Positions 37,801 through 47,099 of a DNA stretch of 64,000 nt are shown piece by piece (positions within the stretch are counted from its first letter, which is position 1; every line of letters starts with the position of its first letter). The position numbers and the translations under genes are program-made. This DNA is from an uncultured Candidatus Nemicrothrix sp. (GTDB taxonomy: Bacteria > Actinomycetota > Acidimicrobiia > Acidimicrobiales > MedAcidi-G1): assembly GCA_913055915.1 (NCBI GenBank), contig CAJXKL010000002.1, positions 62,001 through 126,000 of the forward strand, in the 5' to 3' direction. The notes under the pieces are model-generated. The model ran no database searches, had not been told where the DNA came from, and worked only from the letters and a program-made list of their open reading frames with translations.

Positions 37801-38904
37801 GTGGCGGCCGGTGTGCCGTCCGCCGGCATCTCTGACCGGTTGCCGTCGGTCATTGACTGGGATGTGGCGGAACAGGTAGCAACCCGTATCGCCGCCAGGG
37901 CACCCTTTGGCGGAACCCACCACCTCGATGGTCTCGTCGAGGAGTTCGACGTCCATACGGCGAGGGCCGAGGGGCTGGTTGCCGAAACTACCGGGTTGAG
38001 AGCCCTGCATGGCGAGGCCCGGGCGCGTGTGGTCGACAGGGACGACTGGATCCGAGCCAACCTGGCGTCGTTGCAGCGGTTGCTGCGACCCCTGCTGGAC
38101 AAGATGGCCGAACGCTCCTCCACCTCGCTCACGCCGCTGACAAGCCGGGTGGCTGGTATCGAGTTGGGGGCTGTTCTGGGGTGGATGTCAATACGGGTTC
38201 TGGGCCAGTACGACCTGTTGGTGCTCGAGGACGAGGCCGCCGAGGACCAGGACCTCGTCTACTACGTGGGTCCCAACCTAGTTGCCCTTGAACGTCGCTA
38301 CGCCTTTGACCCGCACCAGTTCAGGTTGTGGCTGGCTCTCCACGAGGTGACCCACAGGGCGCAGTTCACCGGAGTGCCGTGGATGAGGGAGCACTACCTG
38401 AGTCTTGTGAGGTCCCTCCTCGAGGACTCCGACGTAGAGCCGACCCACCTGCTCGACTCCCTCAGGTCCCTGGTGGAGGGACGCCGCAACGGTTCCGACA
38501 TCGGCGGAGGCGTGCTGACGGCGATCGCCTCACCGGAACAACAAGAGGCCCTTGATGACATTGCCGGCCTGATGAGCCTGCTGGAGGGCCACGGCGACGT
38601 GACCATGGACCGGGCAGGAGAGGGAATCGTCGTGGGGGCTGACCGGTTCGGCAGGGTCCTCCGGGAGCGGCGACGGTCGGCTTCGGGCTTTACCAGGATC
38701 TTCCAGAAACTCGTGGGGCTCGAGGCCAAGTTGGCTCAGTACGCCAAGGGCGAGGCATTCATCGGGAAGGTCGAGGAGGCCGGAGGGAGCACCCTGTTGA
38801 ACCGCGTCTGGGAAGCTCCGGCGAACCTTCCTGACCTGGCCGAGATCAAGTCGCCAGAGGTCTGGATCGCCCGCATGGGTGTGGTCGACGAGCCGGAACA
38901 GTGA
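37801..38904 (+). CDS. Zincin-type metalloprotease, F420-biosynthesis-associated family
   Basis: 367 residues from the GTG at 37801. Zinc motif HEVTH at 181-185, preceded by PHQFRLWLAL and followed by RAQFTGVPWMREHY, as in the Zincin_2/TIGR03624-type family that co-occurs with F420 users. No signal peptide, mostly helical, probably cytosolic. Protease activity is inferred from HExxH only. The in-frame extension to 37714 overlaps the small membrane gene. Its end overlaps tilS by 4 nt. Confidence 0.85.
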   Translation: MAAGVPSAGISDRLPSVIDWDVAEQVATRIAARAPFGGTHHLDGLVEEFDVHTARAEGLVAETTGLRALHGEARARVVDRDDWIRANLASLQRLLRPLLDKMAERSSTSLTPLTSRVAGIELGAVLGWMSIRVLGQYDLLVLEDEAAEDQDLVYYVGPNLVALERRYAFDPHQFRLWLALHEVTHRAQFTGVPWMREHYLSLVRSLLEDSDVEPTHLLDSLRSLVEGRRNGSDIGGGVLTAIASPEQQEALDDIAGLMSLLEGHGDVTMDRAGEGIVVGADRFGRVLRERRRSASGFTRIFQKLVGLEAKLAQYAKGEAFIGKVEEAGGSTLLNRVWEAPANLPDLAEIKSPEVWIARMGVVDEPEQ

Positions 38905-39776
38905 GCGGGCTCGACGTGTCGGACCTGTTGGCCCGGTGCACGTTCGCCCCACCCGGTACGCAGGTCGACTGCGCGGTTTCCGGAGGCCCCGACTCGATGG
39001 CCCTGATGGTCCTGGCAGTCGAGGCCGGCCTGGACGTCACCGCCTGGCATGTGGACCACGGGTTGCGGCCCGAGTCCGCTTCCGAGGGCGAACTCGTCGC
39101 CCGGACAGCTGTCTCGGTCAGTGCGGCCGTCATGAGGGTTGAGGCACCTGTCGAACACGGCCCGAACCTGGAGGCGCGTGCCCGTGAGGCACGCATCGTC
39201 GTCCTGCCGGCCGGGGTTCTCACAGGCCACACCGCCGATGACCAGGCCGAGACCGTGATCATGAACATCCTCCGCGGTGCAGGGATCCAGGGCGCTGCCG
39301 GCATCGGGGATCCCGACAGGCGGCCCCTGTTGGCTCTTCGCCGGGCCGAGACCACCGCAGTGTGTGCAGTTGCGGGCATCACCCCGGCTCACGACACGAT
39401 GAACGACGACCCGCGCTTTTTCCGCAACAGGGTGAGGCATGAGATCGTTCCCCTGATGGCCGAGGTCTCAGGGCGTGACCCTGTGCCCCTCCTCGCCCGT
39501 CATGCCGACCGGGCCCGAGAGGCTGTCGGCCTCCTCTCCACTCTCGTCGACGGAATTGACGCGACCGATGTCTCGGTTCTCTCCGGTCTCTCAGACGACC
39601 TTGCCAGGCTGGCCCTGAGGACATGGTTGACCGACTGCTCGGGTGGTCGACCTCCGGATCTGGCGTCGGTCGACAGGGTCCTCGAGGTTGCCCGTGGGTC
39701 ACGTCGCGCGGCAGAGGTCGTTGGTGGACACCGCGTCGAGCGGTCGGCGGGTCGACTCACCCACCTGCCCGACTAG
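38901..39776 (+). CDS. tilS: tRNA(Ile)-lysidine synthase
   Basis: Converts C34 of tRNA-Ile(CAU) to lysidine so that it reads AUA. 291 residues: the PP-loop AVSGGPDSMALMV at 25-37 is intact, followed by AWHVDHGLRPES and LTGHTADDQAETVIMN. Shorter than E. coli TilS (about 430) because the C-terminal tRNA-binding domains are reduced, as is usual in actinobacteria. GTG start overlapping the zincin stop. tilS-hpt order is conserved widely. Confidence 0.93.
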   Translation: MSGLDVSDLLARCTFAPPGTQVDCAVSGGPDSMALMVLAVEAGLDVTAWHVDHGLRPESASEGELVARTAVSVSAAVMRVEAPVEHGPNLEARAREARIVVLPAGVLTGHTADDQAETVIMNILRGAGIQGAAGIGDPDRRPLLALRRAETTAVCAVAGITPAHDTMNDDPRFFRNRVRHEIVPLMAEVSGRDPVPLLARHADRAREAVGLLSTLVDGIDATDVSVLSGLSDDLARLALRTWLTDCSGGRPPDLASVDRVLEVARGSRRAAEVVGGHRVERSAGRLTHLPD

Positions 39777-39787
39777 GGTCGTTCGCC
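39774..39787 (+). promoter_or_regulatory. -10 element near the hpt start
   Basis: TAGGGT (39774-39779; its TAG is the tilS stop) followed by 8 nt and the ATG of hpt. Would give a leaderless or nearly leaderless hpt transcript. Confidence 0.35.
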
Positions 39788-40375
39788 ATGGGCCACGACC
39801 AGCTTGAGGGCGACGCCGGACCGGGGCTGGTCCCGGGGAGAACCCTCGTCAGCGCCGAGCAGTTGGCTGAACGTGTGGCCCAACTGGGGGCCGAGATCAC
39901 GGTGGACTACGCCGGTCGTTCACCCCTGCTGGTGGGGGTGCTCAAGGGTGCGTTCATGTTCATGAGCGACCTCTCCAGGGTCATCGACCTGCCCGTCGAG
40001 TTCGACTTCATGGCCGTTTCCTCCTACGGACACTCGACGCGCTCCTCGGGTGTCGTGCGTATAGTCAAGGATCTTGACCTGGACCTGGCTGGTCGCGACG
40101 TCATCCTCGTCGAGGACATCGTCGACAGCGGCCTGACCCTCAACTACCTGCGACGTAACCTCCTTGCCAGGAACCCGGCAAGCCTCGAGGTGTGTGCGCT
40201 GCTGGTTCGTGAGGACCACAGCGTCGACGAGTCCATCTTGCGCTACGAGGGCTTCAGGATTCCCGGAGAGTTCGTGGTCGGATACGGGCTAGACGTCGAC
40301 CAGCGTTACCGCAACCTTCCCGACATCAGGGTCGTCGAGCAGGCTTCAGGGGTTGAGGTGGCCGAGGCCTCGTAG
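39788..40375 (+). CDS. hpt: Hypoxanthine phosphoribosyltransferase
   Basis: Salvages hypoxanthine and guanine with PRPP. 195 residues from the ATG at 39788. LLVGVLKGAFMFMSDL near the start, PRPP motif VILVEDIVDSGLTL, and FVVGYGLDVDQRYRNLPDI at the C-terminus are diagnostic. The in-frame stretch back to 39623 lies inside tilS. Confidence 0.96.
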   Translation: MGHDQLEGDAGPGLVPGRTLVSAEQLAERVAQLGAEITVDYAGRSPLLVGVLKGAFMFMSDLSRVIDLPVEFDFMAVSSYGHSTRSSGVVRIVKDLDLDLAGRDVILVEDIVDSGLTLNYLRRNLLARNPASLEVCALLVREDHSVDESILRYEGFRIPGEFVVGYGLDVDQRYRNLPDIRVVEQASGVEVAEAS

Positions 40376-40461
40376 CCGCCTCCGGGTGGGAGTCATCCGG
40401 AATGACTGGAAATGATCCACAATCATCGTCGGTCGGCCCCTTGCGCCACCGATCACACCGT

Positions 40462-40474
40462 TAGATTCAGGGGT
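40462..40474 (+). promoter_or_regulatory. -10 element for leaderless folP mRNA
   Basis: TAGATT (40462-40467), 7 nt, GTG at 40475. It marks the likely start of the folate-pantothenate-NAD-CoA run and helps choose the folP start. Confidence 0.45.
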
Positions 40475-41248
40475 GTGGGTGCCGTGATGGGAGTTCTGAA
40501 CGTGACCCCCGATTCCTTCTCGGACGGGGGTCTCTACCTGGACCATTCGGCTGCCCTGGAACACGGCAGAAGGCTCATTGACGAGGGTGCCACCGTTGTC
40601 GACGTGGGTGGCGAGTCAACCCGCCCCGGGGCTGACCCCGTTGGCGTCGACGAGGAGTTGAGACGGGTGATTCCGGTAGTGGCGAGCCTGGCCGACGAGG
40701 TCAGGGTCTCCATCGACACCCGTCACGAGGAGGTCGCCAGGGCCGCTGTGGCAGCCGGGGCCACGATCGTGAACGATGTGAGTGCCGGCCTGGGATCGGT
40801 AGCCGCAGACTTGGGCGTCGCGTGGGTCGCCATGCACATGCTGGGTGACCCTAGAACGATGCAGGAAGATCCCCGGTATGACGACGTGGTTGGCGAGGTA
40901 CGTGACTACCTCATCGACAGGGCCGAGCAGGCTAGGGACAACGGGGTCCGGGAGGTGTGGATCGACCCGGGGATCGGGTTCGGCAAGACGACCGGACACA
41001 ACCTCGAGATCCTGGCGAACCTGGATGCCCTCGTCGATACAGGATGGCCGGTCGTGGTCGGGGTGAGCCGCAAGAGGTTTCTCGGAGAACTGACCGCTGC
41101 AAGCGACGGGTTAGACGGGCTCACACCTGTGGGTGACCGCCGCGAGGGATCGGTGGCGCTGGCAACGTGGGCGTACGCACGGGGTGTCGACATGGTCAGG
41201 GCCCACGATGTGCGAGCGACCCTGGATGCTGCGAGGGTGGTTGCATGA
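40475..41248 (+). CDS. folP: Dihydropteroate synthase
   Basis: Joins p-aminobenzoate to hydroxymethyl-dihydropterin pyrophosphate. 257 residues from the GTG at 40475; GTG 40484 and ATG 40487 are in-frame alternatives. TIM-barrel signatures: MGVLNVTPDSFSDGG, VVDVGGESTRPGA, VSIDTRHEEV, IVNDVSAG, WIDPGIGFGKT, VGVSRKRFLG. The frame extends back to 40412 without conserved residues. Confidence 0.95.
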   Translation: MGAVMGVLNVTPDSFSDGGLYLDHSAALEHGRRLIDEGATVVDVGGESTRPGADPVGVDEELRRVIPVVASLADEVRVSIDTRHEEVARAAVAAGATIVNDVSAGLGSVAADLGVAWVAMHMLGDPRTMQEDPRYDDVVGEVRDYLIDRAEQARDNGVREVWIDPGIGFGKTTGHNLEILANLDALVDTGWPVVVGVSRKRFLGELTAASDGLDGLTPVGDRREGSVALATWAYARGVDMVRAHDVRATLDAARVVA

Positions 41249-41276
41249 GCGAAGCCACCAGCCTCGGGGAGGAACG

Positions 41277-41789
41277 ATGAGGGGTAAGTGGGCCAAGGGC
41301 ATTGTGCCCACGGCGTTCGCCTGGATCATCCAGGACCAGATTGCGGTCTGTGAGCGTCCAGGTGGCTTCGGCACCAGCCACCGACGCGTGCGGCGCCAGG
41401 AGGAGATCATCTGGATCCGCGAGAACAACTTCGACACGGTCGTCTCCCTGCTGGCGAGTGACCACAACCTCCACAACTACGACGAGTTGGATGTCGCCTG
41501 GGTGCAGTTGCCGTTCAGTGGTGCCGACGACGGTCTGGAGCGGCTCGTGGACGTGTTCGAGCGGTTCCAGGAGATGACAAAGGATGCTTGTCGTATCATC
41601 GTGCACCGCGACGAGTTGAACGACGTGGTATGTGGCCTTATGGCGGCCTTCCTGCTCTGGCGGGGGCTCGTGCCGACAGGGCCGAGGGCAATCTCGATCA
41701 CTGAGCAGTTGCTCAGCCGGCCCCTCGGCAATCCGGGTCGTAGCATTGTGGCCCTGGTGGTTGAGGCGGCTCCCGATCCGCCGTCATGA
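41277..41789 (+). CDS. Phosphatase-like protein without catalytic Cys, between folP and folK
   Basis: 170 residues; the ATG at 41277 has GGGGAGG just upstream. I read a dual-specificity-phosphatase-like layout: AFAWIIQDQIAVCERPGG, the strand DTVVSLLA, then VQLPFSGADDGLERL, and a P-loop-like segment RIIVHRDELNDVVCG at 106-120. In active enzymes this would be HCxxxxxR; here Arg111 stands for Cys and Val117 for Arg, so catalysis is unlikely. Fold assignment is inference. It takes the place where folB often stands, but does not resemble FolB. It overlaps folK by 4 nt. Confidence 0.6.
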   Translation: MRGKWAKGIVPTAFAWIIQDQIAVCERPGGFGTSHRRVRRQEEIIWIRENNFDTVVSLLASDHNLHNYDELDVAWVQLPFSGADDGLERLVDVFERFQEMTKDACRIIVHRDELNDVVCGLMAAFLLWRGLVPTGPRAISITEQLLSRPLGNPGRSIVALVVEAAPDPPS

Positions 41790-42274
41790 GCGGTGGTGCA
41801 GGCCCCACCCGTAGGGCGCTGCTCAGCCTCGGCTCCAATGTCGGCGACCGTTGGGAACACCTGCGTGGGGCCGTTGCCGCCATGCCCGACGTGGTCGACG
41901 TGTCAACCGTCTACGAGACGGCTCCCGTCGGCGGTCCCGACCAGGGCCCCTACCTGAACTGTGTGGTCCGGCTGCAGACCGACCTGTCACCGAAGGCCCT
42001 CCTCGAACTCTGTCGTGGGCTGGAGGTGGAAGCGGGACGTGTGCGTCGGGTGCGGTGGGGCCCACGGACCCTCGACGTGGACATCCTCTGGGTTGACGGT
42101 GAGAGTGTTGATGACGAGGGCCTGACGGTTCCGCATCCACGCATGTTCGAGCGGGCCTTCGTGCTGGTCCCGCTACGCGATGTTGCGCCTGACCTGGTCG
42201 ACGAGATCCCCGGTGGAACAGCCGGGGACGATGTGGTACCTGTCGGGCCACTCGCTGAACCAGCCGGGGCCTGA
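41786..42274 (+). CDS. folK: 2-amino-4-hydroxy-6-hydroxymethyldihydropteridine pyrophosphokinase
   Basis: Supplies the substrate of FolP. 162 residues. LLSLGSNVGDRWEHLRGAV at the start, STVYETAPVGGPDQGPYLN, and the ATP/Mg site RWGPRTLDVDILW followed by VPHPRMFERAFVLVPL are all typical. Overlaps the preceding gene (ATGA). Confidence 0.96.
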   Translation: MSGGAGPTRRALLSLGSNVGDRWEHLRGAVAAMPDVVDVSTVYETAPVGGPDQGPYLNCVVRLQTDLSPKALLELCRGLEVEAGRVRRVRWGPRTLDVDILWVDGESVDDEGLTVPHPRMFERAFVLVPLRDVAPDLVDEIPGGTAGDDVVPVGPLAEPAGA

Positions 42275-42277
42275 GCC

Positions 42278-43000
42278 GTGGCAGGTCGGGCACGTATCAT
42301 CGGCCCGGGCCGAGCTGGGACGGCAATGGCCAGGGCGATGGAGGACTCTGGATGGACGGTCGTCGACCTTGTCGGACGCCACGATGCACAGGATCGCGCT
42401 GCCGACGGAGTTGATCTGCTCCTGATTACCACGCCGGACCGGGCGGTCGCCGACGCCGCCTCGTCAGTAGCCCCGGTCGAGGAGACCGTGGTGGCCCACC
42501 TGTCGGGTGTGCTGGGCCTTGAGGCACTGGCTCCACACAGTCGACGGGCAAGCCTGCATCCGCTCGTTTCCCTTCCAGGTGACAGCGTCGGGACCGGTCC
42601 CGTGTTCGACGGCGCGTGGTTCGCCGTAGCCGGAGATCCACTGGCAGGACGGCTGGTTGAGGACCTCGGAGGGTGGCCTGTGGCCGTCTCCCCCGAGGAT
42701 CGGGCTGCCTACCATGCGGCGGCGGTCATCGCGTCTAACCACCTCGTGGCACTACTTGGCCAGGCCGAGCGGGTCGCCGAGTCGGTCGGGGTTCCCCTCG
42801 AGGCCTTCCTCCAGCTGGCAGCGGGATCGGTCGACAACGTGCGGAGGTTGGGTGCCGCCGGTGCGCTCACAGGGCCGGCCGCTCGAGGCGATGAGGACAC
42901 GATCAGAGCTCATCTGGAAGCCCTGGAACCCGCCGAACGCGATTCGTATTCGGCTGTGGCGGAACTGGCACGCCGGTTGGCTGGACGGACCTCCCGGTGA
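42278..43000 (+). CDS. DUF2520 Rossmann-fold protein next to panC
   Basis: 240 residues. N-terminal dinucleotide fold: RIIGPGRAGTAMARAMEDSGW; C-terminal helical DUF2520 domain with HPLVSLPG, AAAVIASNHLVALLGQAE and LTGPAARGDEDTIRAHLEAL. These NAD(P)-binding proteins resemble ketopantoate or pyrroline-5-carboxylate reductases. With panC overlapping by 4 nt, a pantothenate role (ketopantoate reduction) is plausible but not shown. No panB or panE is in view. Confidence 0.82.
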   Translation: MAGRARIIGPGRAGTAMARAMEDSGWTVVDLVGRHDAQDRAADGVDLLLITTPDRAVADAASSVAPVEETVVAHLSGVLGLEALAPHSRRASLHPLVSLPGDSVGTGPVFDGAWFAVAGDPLAGRLVEDLGGWPVAVSPEDRAAYHAAAVIASNHLVALLGQAERVAESVGVPLEAFLQLAAGSVDNVRRLGAAGALTGPAARGDEDTIRAHLEALEPAERDSYSAVAELARRLAGRTSR

Positions 43001-43854
43001 CCGGTGTCGAGGTGGCTCGGACGGTGGCAGGGCTGCGATCCAGGTTGGATGCGGAGCGCGCTGCAGGAAAGACGGTTGGCCTTGTTCCCACGATGGGATG
43101 CCTGCACGCCGGCCACGCCTCGCTGATCGACGCCGCCACCGGGAACGACCTGACCGTCGTGTCACTGTTCGTCAACCCACTCCAGTTCGCTCCCGATGAG
43201 GACCTGGCCGACTATCCGGGGGACTCGGAGGCCGACCTTGAGGTCTGCACGCTGCACGGCGCCGACCTGCTCTTCTCACCATCTGTAGAGGAGATGTACC
43301 CGGGAACCGGTGTGCCCGAGGTGGAGGTCGGTGACCTGGCAGCCCGCTATGAGGGGGCCAGCAGGCCCACACACTTCGGTGGTGTCGCCACAGCCGTTTC
43401 CAGGCTCTTCAAGGTCGTGGGCGCCTGTCGCGCCTACTTCGGGGAAAAGGACTTCCAGCAACTGGCGGTGGTGCGACAGATGGTGGCTGAGCACTCAATC
43501 CCCGTTGAGGTGATCGGCTGCCCGACTGTCCGCGAACACGACGGCCTGGCCCTGTCCAGCCGCAACGTCTACCTGACCGCACCTGAACGCGGTGAGGCAC
43601 CTGTCCTGTACCGGGCACTGCAGGTCGGGGCAGCGGTGGTGGAGGGCGGAGAGACAGATCCTGGGGCCGTTGTCTCGTTGATGGCCGAGGTGGTCGGCAG
43701 CGCAGCCACCGGTGAGTTGGACTATGCGGCGGTTGTCGATCCGGCCACGTTCGAGACGCCGACCCGCATCACCGGTGCCGGGGTTCGCCTACTGGTCGCG
43801 TGCCGGTTCGGGCGGGCGAGGCTCATCGACAACATGGCAGCGGTACCGGCATGA
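42997..43854 (+). CDS. panC: Pantothenate synthetase
   Basis: Condenses pantoate and beta-alanine with ATP. 285 residues. HIGH-type motif PTMGCLHAGHASLI, VSLFVNPLQFAPDEDL, FGEKDFQQLAVVRQMV, LALSSRN. GTG start inside the DUF2520 end, and ATGA overlap with nadC. Confidence 0.97.
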   Translation: MTGVEVARTVAGLRSRLDAERAAGKTVGLVPTMGCLHAGHASLIDAATGNDLTVVSLFVNPLQFAPDEDLADYPGDSEADLEVCTLHGADLLFSPSVEEMYPGTGVPEVEVGDLAARYEGASRPTHFGGVATAVSRLFKVVGACRAYFGEKDFQQLAVVRQMVAEHSIPVEVIGCPTVREHDGLALSSRNVYLTAPERGEAPVLYRALQVGAAVVEGGETDPGAVVSLMAEVVGSAATGELDYAAVVDPATFETPTRITGAGVRLLVACRFGRARLIDNMAAVPA

Positions 43855-44840
43855 CCGGGCCGACCGGTGGGTTGGATGACCGGAGGGAGGGGGCAGGCTG
43901 GTTGGCTATGGATGCTGATGCCGTTGACCGGGTGGCCCTGGTGGACTCCCGCATGGGTCGACGGAGCGGAACTTCTGCAACACCGCCACCTGAGGTGGTG
44001 GTTGAGTGCGTGCGGAGGGCACTTGACGAGGACCTCAGGCCCGACGGTGACCTGACAGCGGTGCTTCTGCCCGAGGGCGCCGTGGTGACAGCCACCATCG
44101 GTGCGCGCAGCGCCGGCGTCCTGGCCGGCTCCGACTGTGCCGTCGAGGCGTTCAGACAGGTTGATCCAGACATCCGTGTCGACTGGATGAGGGTCGACGG
44201 CGACGTGCTGGATGCGGGTGAGGTGATGGCAACGGTGACAGGTCCACTGGCGTCGGTGCTCACCGCGGAGCGGACCGCGCTCAACTTCGTGGGCCACCTC
44301 TCAGGCATTGCCACGCTGGTGGCCCGCTGGGTTGAGGTGGCAGGAGCAGGTGCCGTCGTCTGGGACACCCGCAAGACCACGCCGGGCCTGCGGGTGCTCG
44401 AGAAGGCGGCGGTCCGGGCCGGTGGAGGTGCCAACCACCGGGCCAACCTGAGTGAGTGGGTGATGATCAAGGACAACCACCTGTTCGGCACCGACATGGT
44501 GTCCGCCGTGAATGTGGCCCGGTCACGCTGGTCCGACCGCGCAGTCCATGTCGAGTGCGACGAGGTCGGCCAGGTCGGCCAGGCGCTCGTGGCGGGCGCC
44601 GACGCTATCCTGCTCGACAACATGGCCCCTGGCGAGGTGCGGGCCTGTGTCGAGCTCGTAGCGGAGTGGGACGGGGAGAGGCCCCTGCTCGAGGCATCCG
44701 GTGGCATTACCCTCGACGTTCTGGCCGACTATGCAGCGACCGGTGTGGACTGCATTTCCAGTGGGGTGTTGACCAACTCGGCCCCTACCCTCGACGTGGG
44801 CCTCGACCTGGGCCCTGATCTGGAAGGCTTGTCACAATGA
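43851..44840 (+). CDS. nadC: Nicotinate-nucleotide pyrophosphorylase (carboxylating)
   Basis: Converts quinolinate and PRPP to nicotinate mononucleotide. 329 residues from the ATG at 43851 that overlaps the panC stop. Catalytic features: LNFVGHLSGIATLVARWV, WDTRKTTPGLRVLEKAAVRAGGG (in two strands), NHRANLSEWVMIKDNH, VECDEVGQ, LEASGGITLD. About 50 N-terminal residues precede the usual family start; ATGs at 43911 and 43953 are possible shorter starts. No nadA or nadB here. Confidence 0.94.
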   Translation: MTGPTGGLDDRREGAGWLAMDADAVDRVALVDSRMGRRSGTSATPPPEVVVECVRRALDEDLRPDGDLTAVLLPEGAVVTATIGARSAGVLAGSDCAVEAFRQVDPDIRVDWMRVDGDVLDAGEVMATVTGPLASVLTAERTALNFVGHLSGIATLVARWVEVAGAGAVVWDTRKTTPGLRVLEKAAVRAGGGANHRANLSEWVMIKDNHLFGTDMVSAVNVARSRWSDRAVHVECDEVGQVGQALVAGADAILLDNMAPGEVRACVELVAEWDGERPLLEASGGITLDVLADYAATGVDCISSGVLTNSAPTLDVGLDLGPDLEGLSQ

Positions 44841-45658
44841 CCGCTACAACCGGGCCCGGAGGCCCCTCGATGCTGTTGACCATCGACGTGGGAAACACCC
44901 AGACCGTGATCGGCCTCTACGAGGACGACGGCGACGCATCCTCAGCCGAAGCCGGCCTCCTTGAGCACTGGCGCATAGCCACCGACGACGCCCGTACGGC
45001 CGACGAACACGCCGTTGTGATCGGCAACCTCCTGCGGTCGGCCGGGTACGACCTCGACGTGGGTGGTGTGAGCGTTTGCTCGGGCGTGCCCCGCGTGCTG
45101 GCCAGCCTCAGGGAGATGATCGACCGCTACACCGGTGCTGTTCCCGTGGTTATCGAGCCAGGCGTCAGAACCGGCATGCCGATCCTCTACGACAACCCCA
45201 AGGAGGTCGGAGCCGACCGGATCGCCAACGCCGTGGGTGCGTACGCTCTCTACGGGGGCCCCAGCGTCGTTGTCGACTTCGGCACCGGCAACAACTTCGA
45301 CGTGATCTCCGCCGATGGCGAGTTCATCGGCGGCGCCATTGCCCCCGGAATCGAGATCAGCCTCGATGCCCTCTTCGGCCGGGCGGCTGCACTGCGCTCA
45401 ATCGAGCTGGTCGAGCCGCGGAGCGTCATCGGAAAGAGCACCGTCGAGTCGCTGCAGTCTGGAGCCGTCTACGGCTTCGCAGCCCAGATCGACGGCATGG
45501 TCGAGAGGTTCCGTGGTGAGTTGGGTGAATGCACGGTCATCGCCACCGGTGGCCTGGCTTCGCTGATCTCACCCGTTGCTGCGTCGATCCAACACGTCGA
45601 GCCGTTCCTGACCCTCCACGGGCTACGCCTGGTCTTCGACCTGAACCGGGAGGGCTGA
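44837..45658 (+). CDS. coaX: Type III pantothenate kinase
   Basis: First step of CoA synthesis; the ASKHA-fold type that is not feedback inhibited by CoA. 273 residues. MLLTIDVGNTQTVIGLY is the phosphate-1 loop, GADRIANAVGAY follows, and VVDFGTGNNFDV with GGAIAPGIEIS is the phosphate-2 region. ATGA overlap with nadC; an ATG at 44870 would remove 11 extra residues. Groups with panC functionally. Confidence 0.95.
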   Translation: MTATTGPGGPSMLLTIDVGNTQTVIGLYEDDGDASSAEAGLLEHWRIATDDARTADEHAVVIGNLLRSAGYDLDVGGVSVCSGVPRVLASLREMIDRYTGAVPVVIEPGVRTGMPILYDNPKEVGADRIANAVGAYALYGGPSVVVDFGTGNNFDVISADGEFIGGAIAPGIEISLDALFGRAAALRSIELVEPRSVIGKSTVESLQSGAVYGFAAQIDGMVERFRGELGECTVIATGGLASLISPVAASIQHVEPFLTLHGLRLVFDLNREG

Positions 45659-45663
45659 CCGAA

Positions 45664-47085
45664 ATGACCGCTCCGGCCGAAGACAAGACGCCATACCGCT
45701 TCGGGCCCACGACCTTGGTGGCGGAACTCCACGAGGGCTACGCCCAACTCGAGGATGGTGAGGAGACCGGCGTCGAGGTGACCGTCGCCGGACGCCTGAT
45801 GTTGCGCCGCGACCAGGGGAAGCTGGCGTTCGGGGTGCTCGCCGACCAGACCGGCCGCATCCAGCTGTTCGCCCCTCAGGCCTCAACACCCGACTTCGAC
45901 GGGTTCACCAGCCTTCACATCGGTGACTGGCTGGGGGTCACCGGAGAGGTCATCAAGACACGGAGGGGCGAGTTGTCTGTCCGTGTCGGTTCGTGGGTGC
46001 GCCTGGCCGAGGCTCGCCTGCCGTTCCCCGACAAGTGGCACGGCATCTCCGATCCCGACACCCGCTTCCGTCAGCGCTATGTGGACCTGTGGGTGACCGA
46101 CGAGGCCCGACGGGTGTTCACCCAGCGCAGCCGGGCCGTCTCGTTGATGCGCCGCTGGCTCGAGGAACAGGACTTCATCGAAGTCGAGACCCCGGTGTTC
46201 CACCCGATTCCAGGTGGCGCCGCGGCAAACCCGTTCACGACCCACCACAACGCCCTGGACCTGGACCTGTACCTGCGCATCGCCCCCGAGCTGTATCTCA
46301 AGAGGCTCATCGTGGGTGGCTTTGAGCGGGTGTTCGAGATCGCCCGGGTGTTCCGCAACGAGGGGTTGTCCACGAGGCACAACCCCGAGTTCACGATGCT
46401 CGAGCTCTACCAGGCGTATGCGGACTACGGCGACATCATGGTGCTCGTCGAGGAGCTCGTGGCCCACCTGGCACAGGAACTCCTGGGAACCACCTCAGTT
46501 GTCTACGACGGACGCGAGCTGGACCTTTCAGCACCGTGGAGGCGCGCAACCATGTTCGATCTCCTCGAGGAGCACAGCGGGCTGCGGGTCGACATGGACA
46601 CGCCACGGTCCGAGCTTGTCGGCTACTGCGAAGAGCGTGGCATTCCCGTCGAGGGCCACCACGGTGTGGGCAAGCTCATCTTGGAGCTCTACGAGAAGAC
46701 CACCGAAGCCGAGCTCTGGGGCCCTGTGTTCGTGACCGACTATCCCAAGGAGGTCTCACCGCTGGCCCGCGACCATCGCACGAGCCCGGGGCTGGTTGAG
46801 AGATTCGAGGGGATCGTGGCCGGGCGCGAGATCTGCAACGCCTTCAGCGAGCTGGTGGATCCAGATGAGCAGAGGGCCCGCTTCGGGGCACAGGAGGCTG
46901 ACAGAGCCGCCGGCGACGACGAGGCCATGGTCGTCGACGAGGACTACCTGCGTGCCCTCGAATACGGGCTGCCTCCGACGGGCGGCCTGGGGATCGGCGT
47001 GGACCGGCTGGTGATGCTGCTTGGCGGGGTTTCGGCAATCCGCGATGTGATCCTGTTTCCGACGCTGAGGCCGGAACAGGGCTGA
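45664..47085 (+). CDS. lysS: Lysyl-tRNA synthetase, class II
   Basis: 473 residues from the ATG at 45664. N-terminal OB-fold anticodon domain ([19 protein letters not shown]); motif 1 around [17 protein letters not shown]; motif 2 [20 protein letters not shown]; motif 3 [13 protein letters not shown]. The upstream in-frame extension to 45529 lies within coaX. Converges with the minus-strand prenyl synthase, 14 nt apart. Confidence 0.97.
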   Translation: MTAPAEDKTPYRFGPTTLVAELHEGYAQLEDGEETGVEVTVAGRLMLRRDQGKLAFGVLADQTGRIQLFAPQASTPDFDGFTSLHIGDWLGVTGEVIKTRRGELSVRVGSWVRLAEARLPFPDKWHGISDPDTRFRQRYVDLWVTDEARRVFTQRSRAVSLMRRWLEEQDFIEVETPVFHPIPGGAAANPFTTHHNALDLDLYLRIAPELYLKRLIVGGFERVFEIARVFRNEGLSTRHNPEFTMLELYQAYADYGDIMVLVEELVAHLAQELLGTTSVVYDGRELDLSAPWRRATMFDLLEEHSGLRVDMDTPRSELVGYCEERGIPVEGHHGVGKLILELYEKTTEAELWGPVFVTDYPKEVSPLARDHRTSPGLVERFEGIVAGREICNAFSELVDPDEQRARFGAQEADRAAGDDEAMVVDEDYLRALEYGLPPTGGLGIGVDRLVMLLGGVSAIRDVILFPTLRPEQG

Positions 47086-47099
47086 CCCCGGTCGGCTCC

